This document shows, piece by piece, positions 29,140 to 38,256 of a stretch of DNA of 64,000 nucleotides (within the stretch, counting starts at the first letter, position 1; each line of letters starts with the position of its first letter). Made by a program: the position numbers and the translations under genes. This DNA comes from Roseihalotalea indica (GTDB lineage Bacteria > Bacteroidota > Bacteroidia > Cytophagales > Cyclobacteriaceae). The notes under the pieces are model-generated. The model did not search any database and had not been told where the DNA came from. It saw only the letters and a list, made by a program, of their open reading frames with translations. Location: NCBI RefSeq assembly GCF_022458895.1, contig NZ_JAINFL010000005.1:496001-560000 (forward strand), in the 5' to 3' direction.

Positions 29140-30618
29140 TTAATATGCCTTAGCAAATAATACTCTGCGAGATGAAGGCTTGCCGGAATAAATACACGTT
29201 CCTTCTTCTGCTTCAGCATTCAGTGGAATGCACCGGATAGTTGCCTTTGTTTCCTCTTTAATTTTGGCCTCTGTTTCATCAGTTCCATCCCAGTGAGCAT
29301 AGACAAAACCACCTGTCTGATCAAGCGCATTCTTAAACGCTTCGTAGTTATCTGCTTTGGTGGAATTTTCTACCTGAAACTTTAGTGCCTTATCATAGAT
29401 AGCCGTTTGCATTTCATCTAACAAACCCTTTATCTGTTGAGCAAAAGAATCATCCATTGTCATGGATTGTTTCTCTAATGTATCGCGGCGGGCAACTTCA
29501 ATAGTATTGTTCTCCAGGTCTCGCGGGCCAATAGCTAGACGAACCGGCACTCCTTTAAGCTCATATTCAGCAAATTTCCATCCTGGCTTGTGAGTATCCC
29601 GGTCATCGTACTTTACGGTTATACCTAGTTGTTCTAACGAGGTTTTAAGCGAAGCCACTTTCTCAGAAATAGCCGTGTGTTGTTCCTCGGTTTTAAAGAT
29701 AGGTACTATTACAACCTGCATGGGTGCGAGCAGGGGGGGGAGAACTAGCCCATTATCGTCGCTGTGGGCCATAATCAGGGCACCCATTAAACGGGTACTA
29801 ACACCCCAAGATGTTCCCCATACGTGTTCCAGGCCACCTTCTTTGGTGGCAAACTTTACATCAAAAGCTTTAGCGAAATTCTGCCCCAGAAAGTGAGAAG
29901 TGCCTGCTTGTAAGGCTTTACCGTCTTGCATTAAAGCCTCGATACAGTAGGTTTCAATAGCACCGGCAAAGCGTTCACTGGGTGTTTTTAAACCCCGTAT
30001 GACCGGCACCGCCATAAACTTTTCGACAAAGGTGGCATATACTTCCAGCATACGCTCAGTCTCTTCTATAGCTTCTGCTTCAGTGGCATGAGCCGTATGA
30101 CCTTCCTGCCACAGAAACTCAGAGGTGCGAAGAAACAAACGAGTGCGCATTTCCCAGCGTACTACATTAGCCCATTGATTGATAAGAAGCGGTAGATCCC
30201 GGTACGATTGAATCCAGTTGCGGTATGAGTTCCAGATGACTGTTTCGGAAGTAGGACGTACAATGAGTTCTTCTTCCAGCTTAGCATCCGGATCAACCAC
30301 TACTCCACTCCCATCTTCTGCATTTTTTAGCCGGTGATGTGTTACTACCGCACACTCTTTGGCAAAGCCTTCTACATGTTCTGCCTCCTTACTTAAATAT
30401 GATTTCGGAATGAAGAGGGGGAAGTAGGCATTGGTATGCCCGGTTTCCTTAAACATCCGGTCAAGCTGGGCCTGTATCTTTTCCCAAATGGAAAAACCAT
30501 AGGGTTTAATGATCATACACCCCCTTACCTCCGAGGTTTCAGCTAAATCAGCTTTTTTCACTAATTCGTTATACCAGGCTGAATAGTCTTCGCTGCGCTT
30601 TGGAATTCCTTTACCCAT
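29140..30618 (-). CDS. proS: prolyl-tRNA synthetase (archaeal/eukaryal-type)
   Basis: 492-aa class II aminoacyl-tRNA synthetase of the short type without the bacterial editing insertion. Motif 2 region [19 protein letters not shown], the TSHFLGQNF motif and the anticodon-binding domain ([12 protein letters not shown], then [13 protein letters not shown]) are complete, and the C-terminal zinc-like extension ends [18 protein letters not shown]. This ProS type is usual in Bacteroidota. It has its own promoter in the divergent region upstream. Confidence 0.96.
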   Translation of the reverse strand: MGKGIPKRSEDYSAWYNELVKKADLAETSEVRGCMIIKPYGFSIWEKIQAQLDRMFKETGHTNAYFPLFIPKSYLSKEAEHVEGFAKECAVVTHHRLKNAEDGSGVVVDPDAKLEEELIVRPTSETVIWNSYRNWIQSYRDLPLLINQWANVVRWEMRTRLFLRTSEFLWQEGHTAHATEAEAIEETERMLEVYATFVEKFMAVPVIRGLKTPSERFAGAIETYCIEALMQDGKALQAGTSHFLGQNFAKAFDVKFATKEGGLEHVWGTSWGVSTRLMGALIMAHSDDNGLVLPPLLAPMQVVIVPIFKTEEQHTAISEKVASLKTSLEQLGITVKYDDRDTHKPGWKFAEYELKGVPVRLAIGPRDLENNTIEVARRDTLEKQSMTMDDSFAQQIKGLLDEMQTAIYDKALKFQVENSTKADNYEAFKNALDQTGGFVYAHWDGTDETEAKIKEETKATIRCIPLNAEAEEGTCIYSGKPSSRRVLFAKAY

Positions 30619-30657
30619 AAATTCGTTTTATTGGTATAATAATTGCTATTTTTTATG

Positions 30658-30665
30658 TAGATTTG
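30658..30665 (+). promoter_or_regulatory. -7 promoter box for the Tyr/Ser-rich lipoprotein
   Basis: TAGATTTG matches TAnnTTTG fully, ~100 nt before the ATG at 30764. A TTG at 30631-30633 could be the -33 box (24-nt spacer, slightly long). Confidence 0.4.
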
Positions 30666-30681
30666 GTTAATTTCTTACGCG

Positions 30682-30689
30682 CAAAGATA
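30682..30689 (-). promoter_or_regulatory. -7 promoter box for proS
   Basis: On the minus strand this reads TATCTTTG, a full TAnnTTTG match 64 nt upstream of the proS ATG. No clear TTG at the -33 distance. It lies only 16 nt from the opposing box of the divergent gene. Confidence 0.38.
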
Positions 30690-30750
30690 TTGATAAGAAA
30701 TCTTTATCAGTGGTTTTGCCGTATAAAATTATAGATACTACAAGTAATTG

Positions 30751-30757
30751 AAGGAGG
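30751..30757 (+). promoter_or_regulatory. unusually strong Shine-Dalgarno site
   Basis: AAGGAGG, 6 nt before the ATG at 30764. Other starts checked in this window lack an SD of this strength, as expected for Bacteroidota. Confidence 0.75.
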
Positions 30758-30763
30758 ATATTT

Positions 30764-32107
30764 ATGAAAAACTTACTAGCAACATTAACAATCGGCCTGA
30801 GTGGATCGGTACTTTTTAGTGCTTGTGCTCCCGATCAGTACGCTCAGCAGAGCGAGACCGATGATTTGTACTTTACCGCGAGTGACCGAAATACGGTAGA
30901 CGTGGTAAAGCTTAATGACCCTTCTAAAGCTACATATGACAATAATGGTTCATATGTATATCAGGAAGAAGTCGCTTCAAAAAATTTCAATCCTGATGCA
31001 GTAGATGTAGAAAAATACCAGAGCAACCAGGATAATGAGACAGCTGATGCTGACTATTATGTGGCAGAGGAAGATCGAGATTATAATTTACCGCAGAATG
31101 CTAACCGGTTTAACGGAGCGCGGCCAAGTTATGCTTCGTATGGCAGCCCGTTTTATAGCGGTGCTGGCATGTGGAATGATCCCTTTTACAGCCCTTATTA
31201 CGGAAGTTCTGCATTTTATGATCCTTATTATTCGCGAGGATTTTACGATCCGTTTTATGATCCCTACTATTCATCAGCATTTTATGATCCCTTTTATGGA
31301 TCTCACTGGTATGCGCGCCCCGGATTTAACATTAGCTTTGGTTTAGCCTTTGGCAATGCCTGGGGATGGGGACGACCCGGATGGGGCAATCGTTGGGGTA
31401 ATCCATATTATGGCTACGGCGGCGCTTACCGAAATGGCTTTTATGATGGATTCTACGCTTCAAACCCTTATTACCGATATGGTTATGGTGGCTCTACAGT
31501 GGTAGTGGTTAATAATGATGTAACCGGACCCCGTCGTACAACCATTGCCGGACGAGGATCTCGTACGTCACGAGCTATCCAGGCAAATGATCGTAGCGTA
31601 ACCCGCAGCAGAACTTCTACTACGCGTACTCGCTCAAGTTATACTGCCAGCCGCGATGCTTATAATGCTGCATCTAAAAGTGAGCTAAACCGCCGAGGAA
31701 GAGCATCAACTACACCAGCTTCTGGTGCACGTTATCGTACAGCACGGTCAACGCCAGCTAGCAGTAATAGCCGAACTTATGATGCATCACGGGTTCGTCA
31801 AAGCAGTGGTTCCAATTCTTCTGTTTATTCACCGCGTACGCGCACAAGCACCGCACCGAGCCGTGCTCGTCAATACAACAGCAATAGTAATTCAAACTAT
31901 AGCCGTCCTTCATACAATGGTAATAATAACCGTTCAAGAAGTGATTTTGGGTCATCTAACAGAAGCCGAAGCAGCTTTGGAAGTTCACCTTCTCGAAGCA
32001 GCAGCGGAAGCTATTCTTCCGGTTCTTCCAGCCGAAGCTCATCACCTTCTCCATCCAGAAGCAGCTCTGGCTCTTCTCGTGGCTCACGAGGTGGTGGGAG
32101 ACAATAG
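30764..32107 (+). CDS. Tyr/Ser/Arg-rich low-complexity lipoprotein
   Basis: 447 aa, not a recognised family. Signal peptide with lipobox FSAC (Cys21). An acidic region (~25-115) is followed by a Tyr/Phe/Pro-rich block (~120-250) of near-repeats built on FYDP(F/Y)Y and a Gly/Trp patch (GWGRPGWGNRWG). Then comes a long basic Ser/Arg/Thr tail (~265-447) ending in SSSGSSRGSRGGG-type sequence. The product is probably surface-exposed and largely disordered. The start is fixed by AAGGAGG at 30751-30757, a strong Shine-Dalgarno that is rare here, implying high expression. A strong terminator follows. Similar low-complexity proteins occur in Cytophagales, but no function can be assigned. Confidence 0.85.
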   Translation: MKNLLATLTIGLSGSVLFSACAPDQYAQQSETDDLYFTASDRNTVDVVKLNDPSKATYDNNGSYVYQEEVASKNFNPDAVDVEKYQSNQDNETADADYYVAEEDRDYNLPQNANRFNGARPSYASYGSPFYSGAGMWNDPFYSPYYGSSAFYDPYYSRGFYDPFYDPYYSSAFYDPFYGSHWYARPGFNISFGLAFGNAWGWGRPGWGNRWGNPYYGYGGAYRNGFYDGFYASNPYYRYGYGGSTVVVVNNDVTGPRRTTIAGRGSRTSRAIQANDRSVTRSRTSTTRTRSSYTASRDAYNAASKSELNRRGRASTTPASGARYRTARSTPASSNSRTYDASRVRQSSGSNSSVYSPRTRTSTAPSRARQYNSNSNSNYSRPSYNGNNNRSRSDFGSSNRSRSSFGSSPSRSSSGSYSSGSSSRSSSPSPSRSSSGSSRGSRGGGRQ

Positions 32108-32143
32108 AAATTAAACTAGCTTAGCTTAATTTTTGTACTAGAT

Positions 32144-32181
32144 AGTGTAGTAAGATCGTTTTCTTACTACACTTTTTTTTT
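32144..32181 (+). terminator. intrinsic terminator
   Basis: Perfect 12-bp stem (AGTGTAGTAAGA at 32144-32155, TCTTACTACACT at 32162-32173), 6-nt loop and a run of nine T ending at 32181. It ends the transcript of the Tyr/Ser-rich lipoprotein, 37 nt after its stop. Confidence 0.92.
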
Positions 32182-32198
32182 GAACCTATCCTATAGTT

Positions 32199-33776
32199 AT
32201 GAATATTTATAAATATAAATCGCTTATCGCCTTCGGGCTGTTTTTGTTCTCGGTTCCTGCGTTTTCTCAGATTGCCGAAGACGCTTTGATGTTAGGGCAA
32301 TCTACGGTGACAGGTACCGCCCGTTTTCAGGCCATTGGCGGAGCCGGTTTCGCTTTAGGAGGTGATGCCAGTGCCGCTGCATTAAACCCTGCCGGGCTAG
32401 GCTTTTACAACCGATCGTCTGTAGTGCTAACCCCAGGTTTTGATATACTGAATACTTCCACAGATTATCTAGGCACCTCCGCTGATGCATTTACAACGCG
32501 CGGAAATATTGCCAATTTCGGCATTGTAATTAACAACACGAAAGACGGGTTGATTCCTTCTGATTGGCGAGGGGGCTCGTTCGCAGTAACGTACAACAGA
32601 CTCAATTCATTAAATTTTGAGTCCGAATACGGGCCGGGTAATAGTGATGCCTCTATTATCGATGAATTTGTTCTTCAGGCTAATGGTATTCCATCTTCAG
32701 AACTTCAAGCGAATATTGATGATGGCCAAATTATCGGTTATCCCGAAGCGGCTTATCTGAATTTTCTAATTAATCCGGATGCAAGCGGGAACAACTATAT
32801 TGCTTCTATTCCTGCAGATGCTACTACTATTCAGTCAGGGAACCTTTCAACATCCGGGCAATTGTCTCAATGGAATTTTGCATACGGTGGTAATTATAAG
32901 GACAAATTGTACTTAGGTGCCAGTATAGGTTTCCGCGGCTTCAGTTATCAAAGAGAGAGCGAATACCGAGAAGAAGTAGTCTATTCCCAGGATTATATAG
33001 ATTTTATTAACGAGGGTAACTATTTCTTTCCTGTAGAAGGCGGTAATGTGTCTGTTGATTATGTGAATTATAATCAGCTTAATGAAGTAGTGCAGATCAA
33101 CGGAACAGGCATTAATGCTAATTTGGGAATTATTTACCGTCCGATTAATGAATTGACAGTAGGACTATCTTACCAGAGCCCTACTTTTTATAGTATTAGA
33201 AGTGAAGAAACTTTTGATCTGGCATCTGAAGTTTTAGGGTTTCTTGAAACAGATAACCCAGCCGATGCTATTGATATTTATACGGATGATCCGGTATTAG
33301 GTAACCGGTTTGTAAATGAATATACCCTATCTACCCCTTCTCGTACTGGAGTTGGTTTAGCTTATTTCTTTGAAAAAGCAGGCTTTCTCACTTTAGATGC
33401 TGAATATGTAAACTACCAGAAAAACCAATTTTCCTCTAACCAGGAATCTCTGAGTGATGTGAATAATAACGTGGATGCTATCTATAAGCCCGTTATCAAT
33501 ACACGTGTAGGGGGGGAGTTTCGTTACAATATTTTACGATTCAGAGCTGGATATGCCTTCTACGATGATCCTACTCAATTTGCAAATGATAACCTGGATC
33601 GGGATCGCTCGGTTATCTCCGGCGGCATTGGTATCAATGTAAATTCTTTCTTCGCTGATCTTACAGTGAGTCATACTCAGTATCAATCCGATTTCGCTCC
33701 TTATGCGAATGGACCGTATATCCCACAAGAGAATACTATTACTCGCACACTACTAAGCTTAGGGTTTAACTTTTAA
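32199..33776 (+). CDS. OMPP1/FadL/TodX-family outer-membrane protein
   Basis: 525 aa; signal peptide ending AFSQ (~24). The mature start has the FadL-type hatch sequence: GTARFQAIGGAGFALGGDASAAALNPAGLGFY, i.e. the conserved NPAG motif, followed by β-strands to the terminal LSLGFNF. FadL-family barrels take up hydrophobic compounds; Bacteroidota members have diverse, mostly unknown cargo. Begins 18 nt after the terminator of the preceding gene, so its promoter must overlap that terminator or transcription reads through. Its 3' end overlaps aroK (opposite strand) by 11 nt. Confidence 0.85.
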   Translation: MNIYKYKSLIAFGLFLFSVPAFSQIAEDALMLGQSTVTGTARFQAIGGAGFALGGDASAAALNPAGLGFYNRSSVVLTPGFDILNTSTDYLGTSADAFTTRGNIANFGIVINNTKDGLIPSDWRGGSFAVTYNRLNSLNFESEYGPGNSDASIIDEFVLQANGIPSSELQANIDDGQIIGYPEAAYLNFLINPDASGNNYIASIPADATTIQSGNLSTSGQLSQWNFAYGGNYKDKLYLGASIGFRGFSYQRESEYREEVVYSQDYIDFINEGNYFFPVEGGNVSVDYVNYNQLNEVVQINGTGINANLGIIYRPINELTVGLSYQSPTFYSIRSEETFDLASEVLGFLETDNPADAIDIYTDDPVLGNRFVNEYTLSTPSRTGVGLAYFFEKAGFLTLDAEYVNYQKNQFSSNQESLSDVNNNVDAIYKPVINTRVGGEFRYNILRFRAGYAFYDDPTQFANDNLDRDRSVISGGIGINVNSFFADLTVSHTQYQSDFAPYANGPYIPQENTITRTLLSLGFNF

Positions 33777-34269
33777 GCTGTTCTAGTAATATACTTAGCT
33801 CATCCTCCGGATTAACCGTGAATAAGGCCTGTTGGTAATAAGGGAGACGATGTGCAAATTTTTCCTGGTACGCCCGCTCAAAATCTTCAGTTTTAAGCTG
33901 TTGTAAGAGCGGGCGTTCCTCTATACCCTGTTGCAGCATTCTTTTGGCAATAACCGGTATGGGGGTATCTACAAACAGTGTCTTCCCCTCCTGATTCATA
34001 AGCTCCATATTATTTAGAAAGCAGGGAGCGCCACCCCCGGTAGCTATTACGAAAGAGGAGTATTTATCAATAAGGGCAATTAGTGTTTGCCGTTCTAGTG
34101 AGCGGAAGTAACTTTCACCCTGGTGAGCAAAAATATCTCTGATAGGCTGCTGGGCCTGTGTTTCTATAACTTCATCCATATCAATGAATGGTAAATTGAG
34201 ATGCTCGGCCAGTTGCTTACCCAATGTGCTTTTTCCCGAACCTGGCAAGCCAACTAAAAATAACTTCAT
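33766..34269 (-). CDS. aroK: shikimate kinase
   Basis: 167 aa; phosphorylates shikimate in the chorismate pathway. P-loop GLPGSGKST at residues 7-15, substrate-binding Asp in FIDMDEVIE, Arg in RSLERQ, the TGGGAPC loop and the lid segment near ERPLLQQL. It begins one base after the stop of the DoxX-like gene (TAG-T-ATG), so translation is coupled to that gene; 11-nt tail-to-tail overlap with the FadL-type gene. Confidence 0.95.
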   Translation of the reverse strand: MKLFLVGLPGSGKSTLGKQLAEHLNLPFIDMDEVIETQAQQPIRDIFAHQGESYFRSLERQTLIALIDKYSSFVIATGGGAPCFLNNMELMNQEGKTLFVDTPIPVIAKRMLQQGIEERPLLQQLKTEDFERAYQEKFAHRLPYYQQALFTVNPEDELSILLEQLKS

Positions 34270-34270
34270 A

Positions 34271-35380
34271 CTATAAGGCAGTAGCTACATTAGATTTTAA
34301 AAGAGAATTAAGGCTTGACACCTCGGGAATGTCGTTAAAATGCCATTTACCACGTACCACACCATCCTGTAGTAACATTAAGCCAGGATTAGAGCGAATC
34401 ATGGCTTTTAAGACTGTAGCATCTGCGTAGTAGTAAGGAACGGTAAAATCCGAATGCGCATCTAAAAATTGCTGGTAAGTCTCAGGACCCGAAGCTGTGA
34501 GTACCATTGGTTGCAAAGTACCAGGTAGCTGCGCAACCAATGTCTGAAGTTCAGCAATGGCGGCTTCATCCGCTTTATTCACATCATACATGATGATGGC
34601 TAGTTTGTTGCCCTCAAAAGTGTTTTGAGTAAAGTCACCATCATCATTCCACACGCTGTAATCAGTGATTTTTGGCTGAGCTTCAGGGTTTAGCAGCACC
34701 ATTTCCTTGAACTCATAACCATCCTGCGTAGGGTATTGGGTGAACTCCTCGGTCTCTCCATCTTTTTCCATGATATATTTATACCGCAGAGGCTCAGAAG
34801 GCTGCATGAGTTTAGGAATATCAGCTCCAATGTAATAAGCCCGAAAATCAAAATAGGGAAGGTGCTGAATGGCATAAACCCCGATAATTGTGCAAAGTAT
34901 GGCCGACATTGCCACGGCTATATGGCTGGCTTTGAGAGAAAATGTTTCTGAAAACCTTTTTCGGTTGATGAATAACACAATGATCAACCCGAGCAAAATC
35001 AAGTCTTTGATGAATGACTGCCAGGGAGTAAGCTTGATAAAATCCCCAAAGCAGCCACAGTCGGTTACCTTATCAAAGGCGGCGGAATAGAAGGTTAAAA
35101 AGGTGAAAAAGATGATCAACCCCAGCAGCACCCAGGTAGTAATCTGCATGCGGTAGTTAATGAGTACCGCAATACCCAAAACTACTTCCAGAGCACTTAG
35201 AAACACAGAAAGCCCCAAGGCAAACGGAACAAAAACTTCAAAAAAAGGCGCGAAGTCAACAGCAAATACTTCAAAGTATTCTTCCAGTTTGATGGCGGTA
35301 CCTACCGGGTCATTTAATTTCACCAAGCCGGAAAATACAAACAGCCCGCCAACTAAAATTCTTGCAATCTGCTTTATCAT
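34271..35380 (-). CDS. BT_3928-type DoxX/MauE-like membrane protein
   Basis: 369 aa. Four to five transmembrane segments (~5-165) with the DoxX-like start GGLFVFSGLVKLNDPVG and a conserved cysteine pair in TDCGCFGDF (~107-115), then a large soluble domain (~190-369) resembling a thioredoxin-like fold without an obvious C-x-x-C. Proteins of this type (named after BT_3928) are conserved in Bacteroidota next to DUF1599 and folP, as here. A role in membrane-linked redox chemistry is inferred from the MauE/DoxX relationship. It is the middle gene of a DUF1599, DoxX-like, aroK leftward unit. Confidence 0.85.
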   Translation of the reverse strand: MIKQIARILVGGLFVFSGLVKLNDPVGTAIKLEEYFEVFAVDFAPFFEVFVPFALGLSVFLSALEVVLGIAVLINYRMQITTWVLLGLIIFFTFLTFYSAAFDKVTDCGCFGDFIKLTPWQSFIKDLILLGLIIVLFINRKRFSETFSLKASHIAVAMSAILCTIIGVYAIQHLPYFDFRAYYIGADIPKLMQPSEPLRYKYIMEKDGETEEFTQYPTQDGYEFKEMVLLNPEAQPKITDYSVWNDDGDFTQNTFEGNKLAIIMYDVNKADEAAIAELQTLVAQLPGTLQPMVLTASGPETYQQFLDAHSDFTVPYYYADATVLKAMIRSNPGLMLLQDGVVRGKWHFNDIPEVSSLNSLLKSNVATAL

Positions 35381-35456
35381 ATTTTTAAAATTAATGATTG
35401 AGTGAATGTAAGAATGAGTGAATGGACAAATAATCAGCTCCCATTCACTCCTTCTA

Positions 35457-36002
35457 TCACTTGCTCATTTGTAGTTGAATTAGTGAAAATACTGAGTAGT
35501 TAATCATATCCTGATAGTTAGCTTTTACTCCTTCGGAGATCAGCGTTTTTCCCTGGTTATCTTCAATCTGCTTGGTACGCAATAGTTTCATTAAAATGAT
35601 GTCCGTCATAGATGATACCCGCATGTCTCGCCAGGCCTCATCATAATCATGGTTCTTGCTTTTTAGCAAATCAAGGGTTTCTTGAGCTACACGATCGTAC
35701 AATGGCTCTAGTTCTTCAACGGACATGTCCAGTGATGAATTGTCTGCCAGCTCGAGCTGTATCATGGCTATAATACAGTAGTTGATGATGCCAACAAACT
35801 CGTCGGCAACCGGGTCCTGCACCTGTTGGGTACCTTTTTCCTGAATTGAGCGGATACGCTGCGCTTTGATGAAAATCTGGTCAGTGAGCGATGGTAAACG
35901 CAGAATTCTCCACGCTGTGCCGTAATCATGCGTTTTCTTTAAAAAAACCTCTTTACAACGGTCTATTACTTGATTATATTCGCGATAAGTTTGATCTCTC
36001 AA
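35457..36002 (-). CDS. DUF1599 protein (nucleotide-modification-associated domain)
   Basis: 181 aa with a clear internal duplication: KTHDYGTAWRILRLPSLTD (~22-40) recurs as KNHDYDEAWRDMRVSSMTD (~115-133), each followed by a helix rich in K-x-x-R. This H-D-Y...A-W-R pattern defines DUF1599, a family proposed from context to act on nucleotides; activity is unproven. The start is TTG at 36002: in-frame stops lie close upstream and there is no alternative ATG before conserved sequence. Divergent from folP with only a ~40-nt gap. Confidence 0.85.
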   Translation of the reverse strand: MRDQTYREYNQVIDRCKEVFLKKTHDYGTAWRILRLPSLTDQIFIKAQRIRSIQEKGTQQVQDPVADEFVGIINYCIIAMIQLELADNSSLDMSVEELEPLYDRVAQETLDLLKSKNHDYDEAWRDMRVSSMTDIILMKLLRTKQIEDNQGKTLISEGVKANYQDMINYSVFSLIQLQMSK

Positions 36003-36043
36003 GATTTTTTTCTATTTATTCTTACTTGGGTACGGAAATTGAA

Positions 36044-36919
36044 TTGGTAGCAGAAAGTAACATCTTTTTTAAGAAAATTACACTCAATCTTCGGGGAAAG
36101 TTGATTGATCTGAGCACACCCCGCGTGATGGGTATCTTAAATGTCACGCCCGACTCTTTTTACGATGGCGGAAAATTCTCTCAAAACAACCAGCAATTTT
36201 TAGCACAGGTGGAAAAAATGTTGAGAGAAGGGGCAACGATTGTGGATGTAGGTGGTTATTCTTCCAGACCCGGCGCTGCTGATGTTTCAGCAGATGAGGA
36301 AAAAACCAGAGTAGCAACAGCCATTTCCCTGATTGCCCAGCATTTTCCGGAAGCTGATATCTCGGTTGATACTTTTCGGGCAGAGGTAGCCGAAGAAGCA
36401 TTGGCAGCCGGAGCGTGTATGATCAATGATATATCGGGAGGTACGCTAGATGAGCGTATGTTTGATGTGGTGGCGCAGCATCAGATACCGTATATACTGA
36501 TGCACATGCGTGGGACGCCACAAACCATGAAACAATTGACCGATTATGACAATATTGTTGTTGATATATTAGATTACTTTCAGCGGAAAGTAGCTTTGCT
36601 TCGGGAAAAGAAAGTGATCGATATCATTCTGGATCCGGGTTTTGGTTTTGCCAAAACCATTGATCAAAACTACATATTGCTAAAAAATTTACAGGCTTTT
36701 CAGGTTTTAGGGTTGCCCATATTGGCTGGGTTATCCCGTAAATCGTTAATTTACAAGCGATTAGGCTTTGCGCCAGGAGAAGCTTTAAATGGAACTAGTG
36801 TACTGAACACGGTAGCACTCATGCATGGTGCATCTCTGTTGCGGGTGCACGATGTGAAAGAAGCAGTGGAAGCAATTCAGTTAACTCAATATATGCGCGA
36901 AGAAAAACAAACATTTTAA
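36044..36919 (+). CDS. folP: dihydropteroate synthase
   Basis: Condenses p-aminobenzoate with pterin diphosphate in folate synthesis. Signatures: GILNVTPDSFYDGG, DVGGYSSRPGA, an N-D-I-S-G-G segment, and LDPGFGFAKT; complete TIM-barrel. Start is uncertain: no ATG exists between the conserved region and 35891, and that one lies inside the divergent DUF1599 gene. TTG at 36044 (291 aa, giving MVAESNIFFKK) is chosen; TTG at 36026 is nearly as good. It is followed 15 nt later by cdaA, a pairing typical of Bacteroidota. Confidence 0.93.
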   Translation: MVAESNIFFKKITLNLRGKLIDLSTPRVMGILNVTPDSFYDGGKFSQNNQQFLAQVEKMLREGATIVDVGGYSSRPGAADVSADEEKTRVATAISLIAQHFPEADISVDTFRAEVAEEALAAGACMINDISGGTLDERMFDVVAQHQIPYILMHMRGTPQTMKQLTDYDNIVVDILDYFQRKVALLREKKVIDIILDPGFGFAKTIDQNYILLKNLQAFQVLGLPILAGLSRKSLIYKRLGFAPGEALNGTSVLNTVALMHGASLLRVHDVKEAVEAIQLTQYMREEKQTF

Positions 36920-36934
36920 AGTAGGTAAAAAACA

Positions 36935-37891
36935 TTGACGTATCTTTTTTATATAGGATTTTTAGAAATTAATTGGAATGATATCATCGATATACTTCTG
37001 GTAAGCGTGTTGCTTTACCAGGTGTATAAACTGATGCGAGGGAGTGTAGCCCTTAGTATTTTTTTCGGCTTTCTTACACTATACCTGCTTTATCTGGTAG
37101 TGAAGGCTGCGCAAATGGAGCTACTGTCGGCAATTTTAGGTCAATTTATGTCGGTGGGGGTATTAGCCGCTATTATTTTGTTCCAACAGGAGATTCGTAA
37201 GTTCTTACTACTAGTTGGAAAAGCAACGACCATCAATCGGGATTCTTTCTTCAAAACATTCTGGAAAAAAAAGGAAGAACAGGAAAAGCTCAATCTTACT
37301 CCCATTATTGATGCGTCCAAAAGTTTAAGTGGTTCTAATACCGGAGCGCTAATCGTCTTTTCTAAGAATTCCCCGCTGAAATTTTATGCAGAATCCGGCG
37401 ATGAGATTGATGCGGTAGTTTCTAAACGGTTAATCCTCTCCATTTTTAACAAATACAGCCCCCTGCACGATGGCGCGGTGATTATCTTTGAGGGCCGTAT
37501 TAAAGCAGCTCGCTGTATACTGCCAGTAACCGAACGGGAAAACCTGCCGGCTGAACTGGGGCTACGTCACCGGGCTGCTATAGGAATGACCGAAATTACT
37601 GATACGCTGGTTGTGGTGGTTTCTGAAGAAACCGGACAGATGTCAGCCGTAGTGAACGGTGAGATTTACCGCAACCTTTCGGCCAAGGAATTGCGACAGC
37701 GCATTAACCAGTATCTGCTGGAAGAGCGGGATGAGGAAGATTTCGTCATCAACCAGGCAAAGGCTGAAGAAGAGGCATTCATTCAGAAGAAAGAACAAAA
37801 GCTGGAAAAGAAAGATAAGAAAGATAAAAGCAAAAAGGATCGGGAGAAGGTTGATGAGAGTGTTAGCCCAGAACCAGCTAATCCTTCTTAG
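36935..37891 (+). CDS. cdaA: diadenylate cyclase CdaA (c-di-AMP synthase)
   Basis: 318-aa membrane-bound enzyme making cyclic di-AMP from two ATP. Three transmembrane helices (~12-85), then the DAC domain with both signatures, HDGAVII (~177) and LRHRAA (~210). The C-terminal ~45 residues are a highly charged Lys/Glu tail. Start is TTG at 36935: stops precede it in frame and the first ATG is inside the first helix region. Co-directional with folP (15 nt). In the family c-di-AMP controls osmotic and wall homeostasis. Its 3' end overlaps the next gene on the other strand by 14 nt. Confidence 0.94.
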   Translation: MTYLFYIGFLEINWNDIIDILLVSVLLYQVYKLMRGSVALSIFFGFLTLYLLYLVVKAAQMELLSAILGQFMSVGVLAAIILFQQEIRKFLLLVGKATTINRDSFFKTFWKKKEEQEKLNLTPIIDASKSLSGSNTGALIVFSKNSPLKFYAESGDEIDAVVSKRLILSIFNKYSPLHDGAVIIFEGRIKAARCILPVTERENLPAELGLRHRAAIGMTEITDTLVVVVSEETGQMSAVVNGEIYRNLSAKELRQRINQYLLEERDEEDFVINQAKAEEEAFIQKKEQKLEKKDKKDKSKKDREKVDESVSPEPANPS

Positions 37892-38132
37892 GAATGACTT
37901 TTTTGGGTATTACCGCCCGAGGCTTCGCCGCTTTTTTCTCAGTAGGCTCTGTCTCTTTTCCCGGAAACTCTCGTCTTATATTATTAATCAAAAAGAGCTT
38001 CTGATGGGTGAAGCTATCCGGATGCATCTGTTCAAATAAGTTTTTCCACTCCTCCCATAAAGCCGGCTTGGCTTGATGAAACTCTGCCGAAGCTATTTTT
38101 TTCTTGGTAAGGTATTCTTCAAAAGTTTCCAC
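37878..38132 (-). CDS. small conserved hypothetical protein beside cdaA
   Basis: 84 aa from a GTG at 38132 (in-frame TAA four codons upstream, no ATG). It has a helical, Trp-containing core (METFEEYLTKKKI, then WEEWKNLFEQMHP, then FTHQKLFLINNIRREFP) and a basic Lys/Pro tail. I recall similar small proteins next to DAC-domain genes in other Bacteroidota, which makes this a real gene rather than a shadow, but no function is known. Overlaps the cdaA 3' end by 14 nt. Confidence 0.72.
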   Translation of the reverse strand: METFEEYLTKKKIASAEFHQAKPALWEEWKNLFEQMHPDSFTHQKLFLINNIRREFPGKETEPTEKKAAKPRAVIPKKVIPKKD

Positions 38133-38256
38133 GTTTTTACTTTATAATGTAATAAGGTAGTTTGGGGTCTGAACCTTAAATCAGATAGAAGTTGTAATGA
38201 TACCAAAAGCTATGAAAAAGGTAAAGTTTTTGTGGTAGCATCAGAAATATACTTTA

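Noticed and set aside
31725..32114. 129-codon ORF in another frame of the Tyr/Ser-rich lipoprotein gene
   Set aside because: Arises from the low-complexity repeats of the real gene; the product is an artefactual His/Ala/Val-rich peptide.
35891..36043. folP start at the ATG at 35891
   Set aside because: It would place 50 non-family residues across the 5' end of the divergent DUF1599 gene; the family start motif is just after 36044.
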